From: Sphingomonas oligoaromativorans
GTDB lineage: Bacteria > Pseudomonadota > Alphaproteobacteria > Sphingomonadales > Sphingomonadaceae
DNA length: 64,000 nt
Direction of reading: 5' to 3'
Assembly (NCBI RefSeq): GCF_011762195.1
Contig: NZ_JAASQK010000006.1
Coordinates: 124,001-188,000 of the forward strand
Both the position numbers and the translations under genes were made by a program. A model generated the notes under the pieces. That model had not been told where the DNA came from. It saw only the letters and a program-made list of their open reading frames with translations, and did no database searches. Below are positions 7,879 through 18,724 of this stretch, in pieces (within the stretch, counting starts at the first letter, position 1; each line of letters opens with the position of its first letter).

Positions 7879-10800
7879 TGGCCGAAGAGGTCGCCATCCC
7901 CGACGCCGTTCCCGAAGCCGCCACGGCGGCGAAGCCGCGCCGCCGGCTGCACTGGTCGCTGCGCGGGCTGGGCACGATCGTCGGCCTGCTGCTGCTGGTG
8001 CTGGCGGGCGTGGGCTTCGGCGTCGACACGGACGCCGGCCATCGCTTCATCGTCGATCGCATCGCGGAGCTGCGCCCGTCGAGCGGCCTGCGCATCCATA
8101 TCGGCCGGATCGAGGGATCGATCTGGCGCCATGCCCGCATCCGCGATCTCAGGCTGTACGATCCGCAGGGCCTGTTCCTCGAAGCGCCCACCATCGATCT
8201 CGACTGGCGCCCCGGCCGCTGGACGGTGCATCGGCTGCATGTCGACCGGCTGCATTCCGATCTGGTGATCGTCCACCGCCTGCCGAAGCTCCGCCCCGGC
8301 AAGCCCGGCCAGCCGATCATCCCCGGCTATCGCATCCATCTGGGCGATCTCGACATGCGCCTGCGGCTGGAGCCCGGCGTCGCGGGGGCCGAGCGGCGGC
8401 TGGTCCGCATCGTCGGCAAGGCGGACACCGGGCGCGGCCGCGCCGTGATCGGCGTGCGTGCGCTGTCGAGCGCGGGGGACCGGCTGGTGCTGGCGCTCGA
8501 CACCGAGCCCGATCGCAACCTGTTCGACGTCGACGCGCGGCTGACCGCGCCGGCGGACGGCGTGGTGCCCGGCCTGTTCGGCGCGCGGCGGCCGGTGACG
8601 ATGGTGGTCGGCGGCGAGGGGCGCTGGACGGGCTGGCAGGGCCATGCCCGGCTCGATGTCTCGGGCCAGCGCATCGTCGATCTCGCGCTCCGGCAGGCGA
8701 AGGGGCATTATGCGCTGTCCGGCCGGATCACGCCCGGCTCGATCACCCATGGCAAGCTCCAGCGGCTGACCAGCCCGTCCATCCTCGTGGCGGGCGGCGC
8801 GCGCTATGAGGATCGGCGGCTGGAGGGGACGATCCGGCTCGCCTCGCCGGCGCTGAACCTGGTGTCGAGGGGCACGATCGATCTCGCCCATGGCAGCTTC
8901 GATCCGCTGAAGACGGACATCATGCTGCTGCGCCCGCCCGCGCTCTTCCCCAACATGACGGGGCGGGAGATCCGCCTTCATGTCGAGCTGAAGGGCGCCT
9001 TCCGCACGGCGACCTATCGCTACGAGGCGCGCTCGCCGCATTTCGCCTTCGACAATACCGGCTTCGAGGAGTCCCATGCCGAGGGCGCGGGCAAGCTCGG
9101 CGGGCACGCGCTGACGCTGCCGATCCGCTTCACCGCGCGGCGGGTGACGGGCATCGGCGACGTGGCGGGCGGCATCCTCGCCAACATGACGGTGGACGGC
9201 GTGCTCAAGGTCACCACCAAGGCGCTGACCGGTGAGGGGCTGACGCTCCGCTCGGACAAGCTCAACGGCAAGCTCGCTTTGTTCGTCGATCTCGACACCG
9301 GGCGCTATGCGGTGGACCTGTCGGGCGGGCTGCAACGCTATCTGATCCCCGGCCTCGGCATCGTCGACGTGCTGACCGAGCTGAAGGCGCTGCCCGGCGA
9401 GGGCGGCCACGGCACCATCGTCTCCGGGCGCGGGCGGGCATGGGTGCGCCGCTTCGACAACAGCTTCCTGCGCACGCTGGCGGGCGGCCTGCCCGAGCTG
9501 GACACGCAGCTCACCCGCACGCCGGACGGGGTGATCCATTTCTCCGGCCTCCGGCTCACCGCGCCCGCCATCACCATCACCGGCAGCGGCCAGCGCCTGC
9601 GCGACGGCAGCTTCCAGATGACGGGGCAGGGCACGCAGGCCACCTACGGCCCGTTCAAGCTCGCGCTTGACGGGCAGATCGATCATCCCAAGGTGAACCT
9701 GCTGCTCGATCATCCGGTGGACTCGCTGGGGCTCTCCGCGGTGAAGCTCGATCTCGATCCGATCGATGGCGGCTTCACCATGAAGGCCTCGGGCGGATCG
9801 ACGCTGGGCGCGTTCACCGGAAACGGCGCGATCCTGACGCCGCCCGGACAGCCGACGGTGATCCGCGTCGATGCCCTCGACGTGACGGGCACCCATGCGA
9901 CCGGCCAGCTCCGCTCCGATCCGGGCGGCTTCACGGGCCAACTCGCGGTGGCGGGCGGCGGGCTCGCCGGCACGGTGGACTTCGCCCCCGCGCAGATGCT
10001 CCAGCGCATCGGCGTCCACCTCAAGGCGGAGAATGCGGCGCTCGCCGGCGATATCGGCGCGACCGTGCGGCGCGGGCAGGTGAATGCGGACCTGCTGCTC
10101 GATCCCGCCGGCACGCATGTCGATGCGACGGTGGCGGCGCAGGGCCTGCGGCGCAGCGCCCTGTCGCTGGCGCGGCTGACCGCGCATGTGGTGATGGCGG
10201 GTGGCAAGGGCGACGTCCGCGCCTCGATCGCCGGCTCGCGCGGCCGCGCCTTCGCCTTCCAGACCGACACCGCCATCACGCCCGACAGCTACACCGTCCA
10301 TGGCCAGGGGCAGGTCGACGGCCGCCCGGTCAACCTCACCACCGCCGCCGTGCTGCGCCACCAGCAGGGCATCTGGGTGCTGAGCCCGACGAGCCTCACC
10401 TTCGCGGGCGGCCATGCCACCGTCGCCGGGCGCTTCGGCGCGGCGACCACCGCCTTCGAGGCGAGCCTCGACGCCATGCCGCTGGCGGTGCTCGACATGT
10501 TCAAGCCGGGCCTCGGCCTCAGCGGCGAGGCGACTGGGCGGCTGAGCTATGCGCTCCCCGTCGCCGGCGCGCTGCCGACCGGCCGCGCGGACCTGCGCAT
10601 CCGGGGCCTGAGCCGCGCCGGCCTCGTGCTCTCGTCCAAGCCGGTCGATGTCGGGCTGGCGGCGGTGCTGGCCGGCACCGGGGCGGGGTTGCGCGCCGTG
10701 GCGGTGAGCGGCGGGCAGGTGATCGGCCGCGCGCAGGCCCGCCTCGCCCCGATCGGCGCGGGGGCCTCGCTCGGCGACCGGCTGCTCGCCGCGCCGCTGT

Positions 10801-12077
10801 TCGCCCAGCTCCGCTACAACGGCCCGGTAGACACGCTCTGGCGCCTCTCCGGCATCGAGACGATCGACCTCTCCGGCCCGGTCGCGATCGGCGCGGACAT
10901 CAACGGCACGCTCCGCGATCCCGTGATCCGCGGCTCGCTCGACACGCAGGCCGCCCGCATCGAGAGCGCCACCACCGGCACCGTGATCGAAGGGATCAGG
11001 GCGCATGGCCGCTTCGACGGATCGCGCCTGCTGATCGACCAGTTCGCCGGCTCGACCAAGGACAACGGCCACCTGACCGGCCACGCCAATTTCGACTTCG
11101 CGGGCGCGCACGGCCTCGGCATGGACATCGCGCTCGACGCCCAGCACGCCATCCTGCTCGCCCGCGACGACATCGGCGCGACGGTGACGGGGCCGCTCAC
11201 CATCCGCTCGGACGGGCATGGCGGCACGATCGCGGGCCATGTGCGGCTCGACCGATCGAGCTACCGCTTCGGCCGCGCTGCGGCGGCGACCGTGCCGCAT
11301 CTCGCCGTCCACGAACTCAACCGCTCGGTGGAGGAGGACGAGGAGGAGCCCCGCGCGCCCTGGGCGCTCGATCTCACCACCGACGCGCGCAACCAGCTCT
11401 TCGTGCGCGGGCTGGGGCTCGACAGCGAGTGGCGCGCCAAGCTCGCGATCAAGGGCACGGTGGAGAATCCGGCGATCACCGGCCGCGCCGACCTCGTGCG
11501 CGGCAATTACGAGTTCGCCGGCCGCCGCTTCGATCTCGATCGCGGCATCATCCGCTTCACGGGCACGCAGCCGGTCGATCCCGCGCTCGATATCGTGGCC
11601 AACGCCAGCATCCAGGGGGTGAACGCCTCGATCCACGTCTCCGGCACGGGGACGAAGCCGGACATCGCCTTCACCAGCGTGCCCGCGCTGCCCGAGGACG
11701 AGCTGCTCTCGCGCCTGCTGTTCGGCACGTCGATCGCCAACCTGTCGGCGCCCGAGGCGCTCCAGCTCGCGGGCGCGGTGGCGGCGCTGCGCAACGGCGG
11801 CGGCAAGGGCAGCCTCGATCCGATCAACGCGATCCGCCGCGTGGCGGGGCTCGACCGCCTGCGCATCGAGCCCGCCGACGTGACGACCGGCCAGAAGACC
11901 TCGATCGCGGCGGGCAAATATATCGGCAAGCGCACCTATGTGGAGCTGGTGACCGACGGGCAGGGCTATTCCGCCACCCGCGTCGAGTTCCAGGTGACGC
12001 GCTGGCTGTCGCTGCTCTCGACGATCTCCACGATCGGCCGGCAAAGCGCCAATGTGCGGGTGTCGAAGGATTATTGA
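7878..12077 (+). CDS. tamB: TamB-like translocation and assembly module (AsmA-like, DUF490 C-terminus)
   Basis: 1399 residues. An N-terminal signal anchor (about residues 33-52, LGTIVGLLLLVLAGVGFGV) holds it in the inner membrane; the very long beta-rich middle is typical of AsmA-like bridge proteins. The C-terminus matches the TamB/DUF490 domain: ARGQYEF-type motif (VRGNYEFAGRRFDLDRGIIR), then PEDELLSRLLFG and QVTRWLSLLSTISTIGRQSA. Length, gene order and the one-base overlap with tamA agree with the family. Role: inner-to-outer membrane bridge for protein or lipid transport. Confidence 0.92.
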   Translation: MAEEVAIPDAVPEAATAAKPRRRLHWSLRGLGTIVGLLLLVLAGVGFGVDTDAGHRFIVDRIAELRPSSGLRIHIGRIEGSIWRHARIRDLRLYDPQGLFLEAPTIDLDWRPGRWTVHRLHVDRLHSDLVIVHRLPKLRPGKPGQPIIPGYRIHLGDLDMRLRLEPGVAGAERRLVRIVGKADTGRGRAVIGVRALSSAGDRLVLALDTEPDRNLFDVDARLTAPADGVVPGLFGARRPVTMVVGGEGRWTGWQGHARLDVSGQRIVDLALRQAKGHYALSGRITPGSITHGKLQRLTSPSILVAGGARYEDRRLEGTIRLASPALNLVSRGTIDLAHGSFDPLKTDIMLLRPPALFPNMTGREIRLHVELKGAFRTATYRYEARSPHFAFDNTGFEESHAEGAGKLGGHALTLPIRFTARRVTGIGDVAGGILANMTVDGVLKVTTKALTGEGLTLRSDKLNGKLALFVDLDTGRYAVDLSGGLQRYLIPGLGIVDVLTELKALPGEGGHGTIVSGRGRAWVRRFDNSFLRTLAGGLPELDTQLTRTPDGVIHFSGLRLTAPAITITGSGQRLRDGSFQMTGQGTQATYGPFKLALDGQIDHPKVNLLLDHPVDSLGLSAVKLDLDPIDGGFTMKASGGSTLGAFTGNGAILTPPGQPTVIRVDALDVTGTHATGQLRSDPGGFTGQLAVAGGGLAGTVDFAPAQMLQRIGVHLKAENAALAGDIGATVRRGQVNADLLLDPAGTHVDATVAAQGLRRSALSLARLTAHVVMAGGKGDVRASIAGSRGRAFAFQTDTAITPDSYTVHGQGQVDGRPVNLTTAAVLRHQQGIWVLSPTSLTFAGGHATVAGRFGAATTAFEASLDAMPLAVLDMFKPGLGLSGEATGRLSYALPVAGALPTGRADLRIRGLSRAGLVLSSKPVDVGLAAVLAGTGAGLRAVAVSGGQVIGRAQARLAPIGAGASLGDRLLAAPLFAQLRYNGPVDTLWRLSGIETIDLSGPVAIGADINGTLRDPVIRGSLDTQAARIESATTGTVIEGIRAHGRFDGSRLLIDQFAGSTKDNGHLTGHANFDFAGAHGLGMDIALDAQHAILLARDDIGATVTGPLTIRSDGHGGTIAGHVRLDRSSYRFGRAAAATVPHLAVHELNRSVEEDEEEPRAPWALDLTTDARNQLFVRGLGLDSEWRAKLAIKGTVENPAITGRADLVRGNYEFAGRRFDLDRGIIRFTGTQPVDPALDIVANASIQGVNASIHVSGTGTKPDIAFTSVPALPEDELLSRLLFGTSIANLSAPEALQLAGAVAALRNGGGKGSLDPINAIRRVAGLDRLRIEPADVTTGQKTSIAAGKYIGKRTYVELVTDGQGYSATRVEFQVTRWLSLLSTISTIGRQSANVRVSKDY

Positions 12078-12090
12078 GAGAGGCTCATCT

Positions 12091-12191
12091 CCCCTCCCTG
12101 AAAGGGAGGGGGCGGGGGGTGGGTTCTCCCGATGCTGGCGTATCGCTATCCGGCAACGAACCCACCCCAACCCCTCCCTTTCCGGGAGGGG
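12091..12191. repeat. intergenic inverted repeat, sphingomonad-type palindromic element
   Basis: Two arms, 12091-12126 and 12158-12191, are near-perfect reverse complements built round CCCCTCCC, GAAAGGGAGGGG and GGGTGGGTTC. About 31 bases separate them. The RNA would form a very stable GC-rich hairpin just after the tamB stop, so it may end tamAB transcription or stabilise the 3' end, although no U-tract follows. Each arm also contains its own small hairpin. It resembles dispersed intergenic elements recalled in this group. Confidence 0.6.
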
Positions 12192-12239
12192 CTTTCCTGG
12201 CGGGGTTCGCCCCACTTGCCGCGACGCCGAACCGCCATC

Positions 12240-12268
12240 TTGACAGTATAAACCAAATAGGTTATAAT
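12240..12268 (+). promoter_or_regulatory. perfect consensus sigma70 promoter with internal dyad
   Basis: TTGACA (12240-12245), 17 bases, TATAAT (12263-12268): an exact match to the sigma70 consensus, unusual in this GC-rich genome. A dyad TATAAACC / GGTTATA lies over the spacer and -10 (about 12247-12266), so a dimeric repressor could bind there. No convincing protein start follows at a normal distance; the downstream DNA is GC-rich and foldable. Confidence 0.6.
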
Positions 12269-12274
12269 CCCTCC

Positions 12275-12560
12275 CGTTCCCTTGCGCCCCCGATCACGGC
12301 GTGAGGGAACGGGGTCCGGGTTGAAATCCCGGTCGGCCGGCGCGAAGTCATCCGGTTCAGCCGAAGCTTCGCAGACCATCTCCCACGGCCAGCCTTCGCT
12401 CGCGTTCCCGTCGCACATCGGGATCGCCTCGCGGAGGTCCGCCAAACCCGGCGTCTTTCGGACGCCCGGCAGGCACAGCGCCTGCCACACCGGGTGCGCG
12501 CGACAGGACGCGCCGGCCGCTATCCTCTTCCCATGATGCGGGAAAGCCGCGTCCGCAAAT
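12275..12560 (+). ncRNA. putative structured non-coding RNA or leader, family unknown
   Basis: This is the region between the consensus promoter and the hairpin before glnA. It holds several plausible stems: CCCGTTCCCT with AGGGAACGGG, CCGGG with CCCGG, GGCGTC with GACGCC, and GCAGGC with GCCTGC. No RNase P, tmRNA or SRP core sequence is recognisable. Short ORFs on both strands are arginine/proline-rich and look spurious. Transcription is inferred from the promoter; ends are approximate. It could instead encode a small protein that I do not recognise. Confidence 0.3.
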
Positions 12561-12570
12561 CCAACATCGC

Positions 12571-12607
12571 CTGAAAAGCAAAACGCCCGGAGGTTTCCCT
12601 CCGGGCG
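12571..12607 (-). terminator. intrinsic terminator for glnBA
   Basis: A perfect 10-base stem (CGCCCGGAGG 12584-12593 and CCTCCGGGCG 12598-12607) with a 4-base loop. Reading leftwards it is followed by a T-rich run (RNA UUUUGCUUUUC). It lies 28 bases past the glnA stop, so it should end the glnBA transcript. The hairpin could also stop rightward transcripts from 12275, though that side has few Ts. Confidence 0.8.
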
Positions 12608-12634
12608 CTTGCCTTTGAACCGATCCGGTGATGA

Positions 12635-14047
<1,413 letters not shown>

Positions 14048-14096
14048 GGGGGGATGCCCTTTTCCGCTGAGAGAGGATGATAAGGTAACGGGGGGG

Positions 14097-14543
<447 letters not shown>

Positions 14544-14634
14544 TTAACGCATGTGCAAAAATCTGAGCGCCTGCCCGTTATTTGGGCAGAACTTTGCCGT
14601 CACATCGCCGTAATCGTCAGGCAACAGCACGGAC

Positions 14635-15423
14635 ATGAGCGAATCCGCACCCCATGCCATCCTGCTCTGCGCCGGCCTCGGCTCGCGGCTGCTGCCGCTG
14701 ACGGCCGACCGTCCGAAATGCCTGATCGAGGTGGGCGGCAAGACCATCCTGGAGCATCAGGTGGAGGCGCTGCGCGAGGCGGGGGTGAGCGGGATCACCA
14801 TCGTCGGCGGCTATCGATTCGATCGGCTCCAGGCCTTCGTGGAGGAGCGCTGGGCCGAGGACGAGCGGCCGGAACTGGTGCTCAACCCCTTCTATGCGAT
14901 CTCCAGCTCGATCGGCAGCGTGTGGGCCGCGCGGCACCGGCTGTCGGCGCCCTTCTGCCTGCTGAACGGCGACACCGTCTATGATCCGGCGCTGGTGAAG
15001 GACGGCCTCTCGCGCCTGAAGCCCGGCCTCAACCTGTTCGTCGAGCCGGTGGTCGTGCCCGAGGTCGACGACATGCTCGTCCGCCTCGATGGGGACCGCA
15101 TCGTCGCGGTGGGCAAGACGTTGCCGGAGGCGCTTGCGCACCATCGCTCGCTCGGCTTCATCGTCGGCAACGCGCCCGACGGCGCGGGCTATGGCGAGGC
15201 GCTCGACAAGGTGATCCGCGAGGTGGAGGGCGTGCAGAATTTCCACCACGCCATCGTCGACCGGCTGGCGCATGAGGGCGGCGTCCATGCCGTGCCCTTC
15301 TCGGGCGGCGTCTGGACCGAGATCGACCGGCCCGAGGATATCGCCCGCTGGCACGGCGAGTCCGTCGAGGCGCCGAAGAAGGGCAGCGCCAAGGTCCGCG
15401 CGATCGGCGGCCGTCGCGGATGA
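14635..15423 (+). CDS. sugar-1-phosphate / choline-phosphate-type nucleotidyltransferase
   Basis: 262 residues with the NTP-transferase N-terminus AILLCAGLGSRLLPLTADRP followed by KCLIEVGG, and LLNGDTVYDP as the metal-binding segment. The fold transfers a nucleotidyl group to a phosphorylated sugar or small alcohol; LicC-like cytidylyltransferases look closest. Its stop overlaps the start of a CDP-glycerol-type transferase by four bases, so it plausibly supplies that enzyme's CDP-activated donor. The exact substrate cannot be told. Divergent from glnB. Confidence 0.78.
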   Translation: MSESAPHAILLCAGLGSRLLPLTADRPKCLIEVGGKTILEHQVEALREAGVSGITIVGGYRFDRLQAFVEERWAEDERPELVLNPFYAISSSIGSVWAARHRLSAPFCLLNGDTVYDPALVKDGLSRLKPGLNLFVEPVVVPEVDDMLVRLDGDRIVAVGKTLPEALAHHRSLGFIVGNAPDGAGYGEALDKVIREVEGVQNFHHAIVDRLAHEGGVHAVPFSGGVWTEIDRPEDIARWHGESVEAPKKGSAKVRAIGGRRG

Positions 15424-16553
15424 GCGGACGGCGCGGGCGCGTCGCCTTCCTGTTCCTCGGCGAGACGCTGCTGATCCCGCATCTCTATCCCATCGCCGAG
15501 GCGCTGGCGGAGATGGCGCCTGCGTTGCCGATCGATATCTGGGTGTCGACGTCGGTCCATGAGGGGCTGATTTCGGGCTGGCTGGCCGAGGCGGGGCTGG
15601 GCGAACCGCGGGTCCGTGTGCGCCGCGCGCCGGGTTTTCGCGATCATCCGCATCTGACGAAGGGCGAGAACCCGCCGATCCCCGCCAAGCTGCCGACGCT
15701 GGCGCGGCTGGTGCCGCACCTGCTGGGTGCCTCGGTGGTGGTCTGCGCCGAGCAGACGAGCCTGTGGATACCGACGGCGCTTCCGTTCCTGCGCCAGCGC
15801 TTCGTCATCACCGCGCACGGCGCCGGATCGATCAACGACCGTATCGACCGTCGCCGCAGCCACGCCTGGATACACCTGCTGCCGAGCATTTTCGAGGCGG
15901 ACGAGATGGTGCGCGGCGGGCAGGTGGGCTCGCGGGTCGCGGTCACCGGCTATGTGAAGGCGGCCTTTCGCGGGCGGACCGACCGGAGCGCGCTGTTCGA
16001 GGCCGACCGGCCGATCATCCTCTACACGCCGCACTGGCAGAAATACCGCTCCTCCTGGTGGGAGTGGGGGCGCGAGATCGTCGCCATGCTGGCCGCGCAG
16101 GATCGCTACAACGTCATCATCGCGCCGCATCAGCGGCTGGTCGAGAAAGACCCGGCGATCCGCGAGGTGCTGGCCGGCGTCGCGCATCTGCCGCATGTCC
16201 ATGCAGATCTCGACAGCTTCGCGATGGTCGACGGGAGCTATACGGCGGCCGCCGACATCTATCTGGGCGACACGTCGAGCCAGGTGCTGGAATTTCTGAT
16301 GCGGCCGCGCCCCTGCGTGTTCCTCAACGCGCAGAAGCTCGACTGGCGGGCGACCGACGATCATGGCTTCTGGGAATGCGGCGAGGTGATCGAGGCGCTG
16401 GCCGACGTTTCCGCCGCGATCGACCGGGCGGCCGAAGTCCATCCGCGCTTCGCCGAGACGCAGCGCGAATGCGCGGCGCTGACCATGGGCGACACCGGCC
16501 CCGAGGCGCCGGTCCGCGCCGCGCGCAAGATCATGGAGGCGGCGGGCCTGTGA
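15420..16553 (+). CDS. CDP-glycerol glycerophosphotransferase-like protein
   Basis: 377 residues of the TagB/TarF-like GT-B type: AHGAGSIND (a HG-type substrate motif), IILYTPHWQKYRSSWWEWG with the His in the Thr-Pro-His motif, and YLGDTSSQVLEFL with the Asp-Thr-Ser-Ser donor site. Members move glycerol-phosphate or similar units from CDP donors to surface glycans. No N-terminal signal; cytoplasmic, probably membrane-associated. It overlaps its neighbours on both sides by four bases, in one operon with the nucleotidyltransferase and endonuclease V. Confidence 0.75.
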   Translation: MSGRRGRVAFLFLGETLLIPHLYPIAEALAEMAPALPIDIWVSTSVHEGLISGWLAEAGLGEPRVRVRRAPGFRDHPHLTKGENPPIPAKLPTLARLVPHLLGASVVVCAEQTSLWIPTALPFLRQRFVITAHGAGSINDRIDRRRSHAWIHLLPSIFEADEMVRGGQVGSRVAVTGYVKAAFRGRTDRSALFEADRPIILYTPHWQKYRSSWWEWGREIVAMLAAQDRYNVIIAPHQRLVEKDPAIREVLAGVAHLPHVHADLDSFAMVDGSYTAAADIYLGDTSSQVLEFLMRPRPCVFLNAQKLDWRATDDHGFWECGEVIEALADVSAAIDRAAEVHPRFAETQRECAALTMGDTGPEAPVRAARKIMEAAGL

Positions 16554-17263
16554 GGGCCGACTGGCTCGACCCGCCGAGCCTGAAGGACGCCACCCGTGCC
16601 CAGCGCGAGATCGCCGAGGCCTGCGAGACGGAGGACCGCATCGGCGAGGTCCGCCTGATCGCCGGCACCGACACCTCGGCCAAATGGCGCGATCAGCGCG
16701 GGCCGATCCACGCCGCCGTGGCGCCCCTCCGCTGGCCGTCGCGCGAGGTGCTGCCCGCCGTGACGGTGACGCGGATACCGCCCTTTCCCTATGTGCCGGG
16801 CTATCTCGGTTTCCGCGAGACGCCAGCGCTGGTCGCCGCGTGGGAGCGACAAGCGGAGAAGCCGGACATGCTCTTCGTCGACGGCCATGGCCGCGCCCAT
16901 CCGCGCCGCTGCGGCATCGCCACGCATCTCGGCGTGCTGCTCGACGTGCCGACGGTGGGGGTGGCGAAGTCGATCCTGTGCGGGCGCGTGGAGGGCGAGC
17001 TGGGCGAGGCGCCGGGCTCGACGGCGCCGCTGGTCGATCGCGGCGAGGTGGTGGCGATGGCTCTGCGCACGCGGGCGCGGGCTCTGCCGGTCTATGTCGG
17101 CACGGGGCATCGCGTCTCGATCGACACGGCGGTGCGCTGGGTGCTGGATCTGGCCGAAGGGCGCCGCCTGCCGCTCACCACGCGGCTCGCCCATGACGCC
17201 GCCAATGCGGCGCGGCGGGCCTTCCTGTCCTCCCCCCGCGCAGTGGGGGGAGGGGGAGAATGA
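16550..17263 (+). CDS. nfi: endonuclease V
   Basis: 237 residues. Endonuclease V nicks DNA near deoxyinosine. Visible signatures: GTDTSA with the first catalytic Asp, YVPGYLGFRE with the conserved Glu, and FVDGHGRAHPRRCGIATHLG with the next Asp, then PTVGVAKSIL. The start is GTG at 16550 in a GTGA overlap with the previous gene. The last ten codons (SSPRAVGGGGE) are encoded by a palindromic intergenic-type repeat, so the C-terminus is probably a non-essential extension. Confidence 0.9.
   Translation: MRADWLDPPSLKDATRAQREIAEACETEDRIGEVRLIAGTDTSAKWRDQRGPIHAAVAPLRWPSREVLPAVTVTRIPPFPYVPGYLGFRETPALVAAWERQAEKPDMLFVDGHGRAHPRRCGIATHLGVLLDVPTVGVAKSILCGRVEGELGEAPGSTAPLVDRGEVVAMALRTRARALPVYVGTGHRVSIDTAVRWVLDLAEGRRLPLTTRLAHDAANAARRAFLSSPRAVGGGGE
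17230..17252. terminator. GC-rich hairpin between convergent nfi and peroxiredoxin
   Basis: CTCCCCCC (17230-17237), a seven-base loop, and GGGGGGAG (17245-17252) form a perfect 8-base stem. It lies at the very end of nfi, between two convergent genes, as a bidirectional terminator would, but no U-tract follows. The sequence type (C-run, short loop, G-run) is the same style as the intergenic element after tamB. Confidence 0.5.
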
Positions 17264-17267
17264 AGGA

Positions 17268-17810
17268 TCAGATTTTCTTCGGGTGCGCCGCCTTCCACGC
17301 CTTCACCGCGTCCATCGTCTTCTGGACATGGCCGGCTGGGTCCATCGCCGAGTAAGCGAAGATGATCTTGCCGTCGGGCGCGATGACATAGGAGGTGCGG
17401 TTCGCGCGCGTCGAGGTGGCGAGCTTCACGTCATAGTCCGCGATCATCTGCGGCGTGGCCGAGGCGACCGCGAACTTGTTGCGGCACTCGCTGACCGAGA
17501 ATTTGTCGAGCACCTCGATCGGGTCCGCCGACACGCCGATCACGGTAGCGCCGAGCTTCCTGAAGCCGTCGGTGGCCTCGGCGAAGTCATGCGCCTCGAT
17601 CGTGCAGCCGGTGGTGAAGGCCGCCGGGTAGAAATAGAGCACGACCGGGCCTTTCTTCAGCGCCTTGGCGAGATCGAAGGGCATTTCCTTGCCGGCGAGG
17701 CTCGCCTGCGTGGAGAAGGTCGGCGCGGCGGCACCCACCGACAGCGCGGCGAAGGCCGGTGCGGTGCAGAAGGCGAGGGCGGCGAGCGCCGGGACGAGCG
17801 ACAGCTTCAT
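17268..17810 (-). CDS. exported peroxiredoxin (AhpC/TSA, Bcp-like)
   Basis: 180 residues. A Sec signal peptide (1-21, cleavage after APAFA) implies a periplasmic enzyme. The thioredoxin-fold peroxiredoxin domain has the peroxidatic cysteine in PAAFTTGCT (about Cys69) and a distal cysteine in SVSECRNKF that may resolve it. It should reduce peroxides using thiols. It ends five bases from the convergent nfi stop and is transcribed alone. Confidence 0.85.
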   Translation of the reverse strand: MKLSLVPALAALAFCTAPAFAALSVGAAAPTFSTQASLAGKEMPFDLAKALKKGPVVLYFYPAAFTTGCTIEAHDFAEATDGFRKLGATVIGVSADPIEVLDKFSVSECRNKFAVASATPQMIADYDVKLATSTRANRTSYVIAPDGKIIFAYSAMDPAGHVQKTMDAVKAWKAAHPKKI

Positions 17811-17848
17811 GACGCGGAAACTCCTGTTGGCAAGACGACGAACGCGGA

Positions 17849-18676
17849 TCAGGCGTAGGGCGGGTGGTCCAGCCCCGCAGGACTCTTCGTGAAAATCTCG
17901 CATCCGGTTTCAGTGATGCCGATCGAATGTTCGAATTGCGCCGACAGCGTGCGATCGCGCGTCACCGCCGTCCAGCCGTCGTCGAGCATCTTCACGTCCG
18001 GGCGGCCGATGTTAATCATCGGCTCGATCGTGAAGATCATGCCGGGTTTCAGCTCCGGCCCGGTGCCGGGCTTGCCGACATGGACGACCTCCGGCGCATC
18101 GTGGAACACGCGGCCGACGCCATGCCCGCAGAAATCGCGCACCACGCCGTAGCGATGCTTCTCGGCATGGGTCTGGATCGCATGGCTGACGTCGCCGAGA
18201 TGGTTGCCGGGCTTCGCCTGCTCGATGCCCAGCATCAGCGACTCATAGGTCACGTCGACGAGGCGCTTCGCCTTGATCGGCACGTCGCCCACCAGATACA
18301 TGCGGCTGGTGTCGCCGTGCCAGCCGTCGAGCATCGGCGTCACGTCGATATTGACGATGTCGCCCTCCTTCAGCGCCTTTGCGCCGGGGATGCCATGGCA
18401 GACGACATGGTTGATCGAGATGCAGCAGCTCTTGGTATAGCCCCGATAGCCGAGCGTCGCGGGCACCGCGCCGCCCGCCAGCGTCATCGCGCGGACGATA
18501 TCGTCGAGCGCCTCGGTGGTGACGCCGGGGACGACATGCGGCACCAGCGCGTCGAGGATCTCGGCGGCGAGGCGGCCGGCCTTGCGCATCCCCTCGAAGG
18601 CGGCGGCGTCGTAGAGCTTGATCGCGCCGTCTCGTTCGATGACGTCGTCGGCGGTGACGGAAACATAGCTGGTCAT
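17849..18676 (-). CDS. map: methionine aminopeptidase, type I
   Basis: 275 residues. Removes N-terminal methionine from new proteins. All five metal ligands are readable: two Asp in NIDVTPMLDGWHGDTSR, His in CGHGVGRVFHDAPEV, Glu in IFTIEPMINIG, and Glu in LSAQFEHSIG; the conserved HGIPGAKAL is present. The start MTSYVSVTADD at 18676 is preferred to the longer ORF because it leaves a normal 48-base divergent gap to the CinA-type gene. Confidence 0.95.
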   Translation of the reverse strand: MTSYVSVTADDVIERDGAIKLYDAAAFEGMRKAGRLAAEILDALVPHVVPGVTTEALDDIVRAMTLAGGAVPATLGYRGYTKSCCISINHVVCHGIPGAKALKEGDIVNIDVTPMLDGWHGDTSRMYLVGDVPIKAKRLVDVTYESLMLGIEQAKPGNHLGDVSHAIQTHAEKHRYGVVRDFCGHGVGRVFHDAPEVVHVGKPGTGPELKPGMIFTIEPMINIGRPDVKMLDDGWTAVTRDRTLSAQFEHSIGITETGCEIFTKSPAGLDHPPYA

Positions 18677-18724
18677 GCGGCCCCATATAGCGCTTGGCAG
18701 CCCCAAGCGCTATGCCGTGACGCG

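Noticed and set aside
7851-12215. 1454-codon reverse-strand ORF across tamB
   Set aside because: It is the antisense shadow of tamB: Arg/Ala/His-rich with no domain, in a GC-rich genome where antisense frames stay open. tamB has clear family motifs.
12146-12490. Reverse-strand ORF in the tamB-glnA gap
   Set aside because: It runs through the palindromic element and across the consensus promoter on the wrong strand; composition is not protein-like.
12275-12560. RNase P RNA, tmRNA or SRP RNA
   Set aside because: None of their conserved core sequences can be found, so only an unknown RNA is proposed at low confidence.
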